Of a stretch of 64,000 bases of DNA, positions 62,310 to 64,000 are shown piece by piece. Every line of letters begins with the position of its first letter. The stretch's first letter is position 1. A model generated the notes under the pieces. The model had not been told where the DNA came from. It worked only from the letters and a program-made list of their open reading frames with translations, and made no database searches. The DNA lies in assembly GCF_039233145.1 (NCBI RefSeq), contig NZ_CP136419.1, forward strand, positions 2,607,947-2,671,946, given 5' to 3'. Source of the DNA: Moorella humiferrea (GTDB lineage: Bacteria > Bacillota > DSM-521 > Neomoorellales > Neomoorellaceae). Both the position numbers and the translations under genes were made by a program.

Positions 62310-62986
62310 TTGGAGCTGATTTCCTCCTTCACCAGCCGAGGTTGCCGACGTATAAACCACTGCTCCAAGATACCCATTAAACTAAAGGTGACCCAATAAA
62401 GGGAAAGGCCCGCTGAAAAGTTGCGACTCATCCAGCCGATCAGCAGAGGCATTACTATAAGCATTGTTTTCTGTGTTTGATCCTGGCTGGTACCCACCAT
62501 GCTGATTTTTTGTTGAAAATACGTCCCTAAAGCAACTAAAACAGGCAGTATAATGGGATCGGGTTGGCCTAAATTTTTAATCCATAAAAAGTCGGCATGG
62601 GCTAGTTCAACATAGGGCGGATGATGTACGGGATCGAAAAAAACACGCAAAGCGCTAAAAAGAGCAAAAAGAATGGGCATTTGTACCAAAAGGGGCAGAC
62701 AGCCGCCCAGGGGATTGACCCCTTCCTTTTGATACAATTCCATCATGGCCTGCTGGGCCTTTTGGGGATTGTTTTTATATTTTTTCTGCAGTTCCTGGAT
62801 TTTCGGCTGTAGCTCCTGCATCTTTTTCATGGAACGGAGCTGTTTGTAAGTTAAGGGATAAAGAATCACCTTGACGAGAATGGTGAATAAAATTATGGCC
62901 AGGCCATAGTTTGGTATACCTATATTTTTAGTTATATTATATAAAAATTGTATTGATTGTGAAAGGAAATTAACTAAAGCGCTCAA
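62306..62986 (-). CDS. yidC: Membrane protein insertase YidC (SpoIIIJ/OxaA)
   Basis: Inserts membrane proteins, alone or with SecYEG. The 226-residue protein has five helices and the hydrophilic-groove Arg in LTYKQLRSMKKMQELQP. Some Firmicute paralogs have a lipoprotein signal; none is seen here. Coupled to jag by ATGA. Confidence 0.95.
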   Translation of the reverse strand: MSALVNFLSQSIQFLYNITKNIGIPNYGLAIILFTILVKVILYPLTYKQLRSMKKMQELQPKIQELQKKYKNNPQKAQQAMMELYQKEGVNPLGGCLPLLVQMPILFALFSALRVFFDPVHHPPYVELAHADFLWIKNLGQPDPIILPVLVALGTYFQQKISMVGTSQDQTQKTMLIVMPLLIGWMSRNFSAGLSLYWVTFSLMGILEQWFIRRQPRLVKEEISSK

Positions 62987-63033
62987 ATAATACCTGCCTT
63001 TTTAAAAAGGCAGTTTTCACCTCCACCATGGCT

Positions 63034-63255
63034 TTAGCGTAGGGGATCGTATCCTCCCGGATGCCAGGGATGACACCGAATTAGTCGCCTTACGGCCAGG
63101 TAACAACCTTGTAATATCCCATATTTTTCTAAAGCCTCAATTGTATATTGGGAACAACTGGGATAAAAGCGACATCTTTTTCCTAGAACCGGCGATATAA
63201 AAATCTGATAAAAACGAATTGAGGCGATCATGATTTTTTTAACAATCTCATCCAT
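63034..63255 (-). CDS. yidD: Membrane protein insertion efficiency factor YidD
   Basis: A 73-residue cysteine-containing protein with the YidD core [21 protein letters not shown] and the C-terminal [11 protein letters not shown]. It sits between rnpA and yidC as usual and is thought to help YidC. Confidence 0.95.
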   Translation of the reverse strand: MDEIVKKIMIASIRFYQIFISPVLGKRCRFYPSCSQYTIEALEKYGILQGCYLAVRRLIRCHPWHPGGYDPLR

Positions 63256-63268
63256 TAACTTCCTCGCA

Positions 63269-63604
63269 TTATAAAATTTTCCCCATTCTACCTAAGTTTA
63301 ATACTTCTTGTTCAAGGTCTGCAAAGGACTGCTGTACGGCTTCTTTTCTGGCGACTATAACCACGTCGACACCCGGAAGGAATGAATTAATATGCTTACG
63401 GCATATCTCCCGCAGGCGGCGTTTTAATAAATTTCTTTTTACTGCCTTGCCGACTTTTTTTGAGATAGAAAAGCCGAACCGGGTGACACCTGATTTATTG
63501 GCAATAAAATATAAATTTAACGTTCCACCCTTAACCTTTTTCCCGAAGCGGTATACCCGGTTAAAATCCCTGGCTTTGACTATCCGCCGCCCTTCGTTTA
63601 ACAA
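63269..63604 (-). CDS. rnpA: Ribonuclease P protein component
   Basis: Protein subunit of RNase P. The 111-residue product from a TTG at 63604 has [21 protein letters not shown], the RNA-binding RNR motif. It follows rpmH by 33 bases. TTG start is inferred; GGGGGCGG lies upstream. The RNA subunit gene is not seen in the window. Confidence 0.96.
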   Translation of the reverse strand: MLNEGRRIVKARDFNRVYRFGKKVKGGTLNLYFIANKSGVTRFGFSISKKVGKAVKRNLLKRRLREICRKHINSFLPGVDVVIVARKEAVQQSFADLEQEVLNLGRMGKIL

Positions 63605-63637
63605 TTTTCCGCCCCCAGAAATACGGGATGGCCTGCC

Positions 63638-63772
63638 TTATGCAGACAGGCGTTTACGCCCCTTACGGCGTCTTCTTTTAATAACTTCCCTTCCCGCTTT
63701 TGAGCTCATGCGTTTTAAAAATCCATGCACCCTCTTATGGCGTCTCCTTTTTGGTTGATACGTCCTTTTCAA
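63638..63772 (-). CDS. rpmH: 50S ribosomal protein L34
   Basis: A 44-residue highly basic protein from a TTG at 63772 ([18 protein letters not shown]...). The AGGAGGG lies ten bases upstream. It is the first gene of the unit next to the origin, and its promoter is perfect. Confidence 0.97.
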   Translation of the reverse strand: MKRTYQPKRRRHKRVHGFLKRMSSKAGREVIKRRRRKGRKRLSA

Positions 63773-63822
63773 ACTCCTTTTTCCCTCCTAAGATTTTTCT
63801 TTATTTCGGCCTTATCATTCAA

Positions 63823-63852
63823 ATTATAGCCGAGTACTTTTCTCTATGTCAA
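63823..63852 (-). promoter_or_regulatory. Consensus sigma-A promoter for rpmH
   Basis: TTGACA (63847-63852) and TATAAT (63823-63828), both perfect, 18 bases apart on the minus strand, about 50 bases before rpmH. Confidence 0.88.
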
Positions 63853-63869
63853 GGAAAAGGAAATTCTTC

Positions 63870-64000
63870 TACCTGTTGATAGTTATCACCAAAGCTGTTA
63901 AGATAAGATCGGATATTTACCCGTGTTTCCATACCTTATCCCCATTTTTCAACCCATGTTTTTTACTTTTATCAACATCTTCCCCAGGGGGGGTTCTTTT
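63870..64000. other. Edge of the replication origin region (DnaA-box-like sites)
   Basis: The rpmH-to-edge gap is A/T-rich. It holds two one-mismatch DnaA boxes on the plus strand (TTATCCCCA at 63936-63944; TTATCAACA at 63969-63977) and a weaker inverted one (TGTTGATAG at 63874-63882). This matches the rpmH-dnaA intergenic origin region of Firmicutes; dnaA should follow past 64000. Confidence 0.65.

Noticed and set aside
63638..63661. Inverted repeat right at the rpmH stop as a terminator
   Set aside because: No T-run follows and rnpA continues 33 bases later; transcription most likely goes on.

Overview
The window is the left flank of a chromosomal replication origin from a GC-rich, endospore-forming, anaerobic Firmicute, most like Moorella (thermophilic acetogens; this placement is from recalled gene order and protein character, not a search). 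Evidence: Firmicute gene order (rpmH-rnpA-yidD-yidC-jag-mnmE-mnmG-rsmG-parA-parB; radA-yacL-ispD-ispF-cysE-cysS-mrnC-rlmB-yacP-sigH; rpmG-secE-nusG-rplKAJL-rpoBC-str-S10), sporulation genes (sigH, yyaC, a YjcZ-like cluster, parAB with parS), ThyX, and a selenocysteine system. dnaA should lie just past position 64000. Nearly all genes are on the minus strand, so they point away from the origin along the leading strand.

Layout. 1-10,972: S10/spc and str ribosomal clusters, read right to left (rplE partial at the edge, up to rpsL and an L7Ae-like protein). 11,011-22,831: rpoC, rpoB, rplL, rplJ, rplA, rplK, nusG, secE, rpmG and a second, nearly identical tuf. rpoBC has its own promoter behind a terminator after rplL. 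22.9-26.2 kb: an accessory insert in the conserved sigH-tuf interval, with an SMR-type membrane protein and a Nudix hydrolase on the plus strand, four tiny YjcZ-like sporulation ORFs, ychF and three tRNAs (Tyr, fMet, Thr). 26.2-35.5 kb: sigH, yacP, rlmB, thyX, mrnC, cysS, cysE (T-box controlled), ispF, ispD, a PIN/TRAM protein and radA. 35.6-36.03 kb: no protein gene, but a plus-strand unit with promoter, repeats and terminator that looks like an undescribed structured RNA. 36.2-47.8 kb: a sensor kinase, a double-HD protein, a DUF1858 protein, a thiamine-binding-fold protein, tRNA-Sec, the branched-chain amino acid ABC transporter (livFGMHJ), selB and selA. 47.8-55.9 kb: Hsp20, a GerMN lipoprotein, a YkvI-like permease, yyaC, a phosphoribosyltransferase, a DUF4446 protein, larE, larC, a DUF554 protein and a lone pyruvate-kinase C-terminal domain protein. 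55.9-64.0 kb: parB (with an embedded parS), parA, rsmG, mnmG, mnmE, jag, yidC, yidD, rnpA, rpmH and DnaA-box-like sites.

Several near-consensus sigma-A promoters were found by eye: cysE, liv operon, tRNA-Sec, the DUF1858 gene, the tRNA cluster, sigH, rpoBC and rpmH. Candidate sporulation promoters precede the YjcZ-like cluster (sigma-K type) and yyaC (sigma-E type). The most novel-looking items are the orphan RNA locus at 35.6-36.0 kb, the YjcZ-like cluster with its putative promoter, and the apparently leaderless tRNA-Sec unit.
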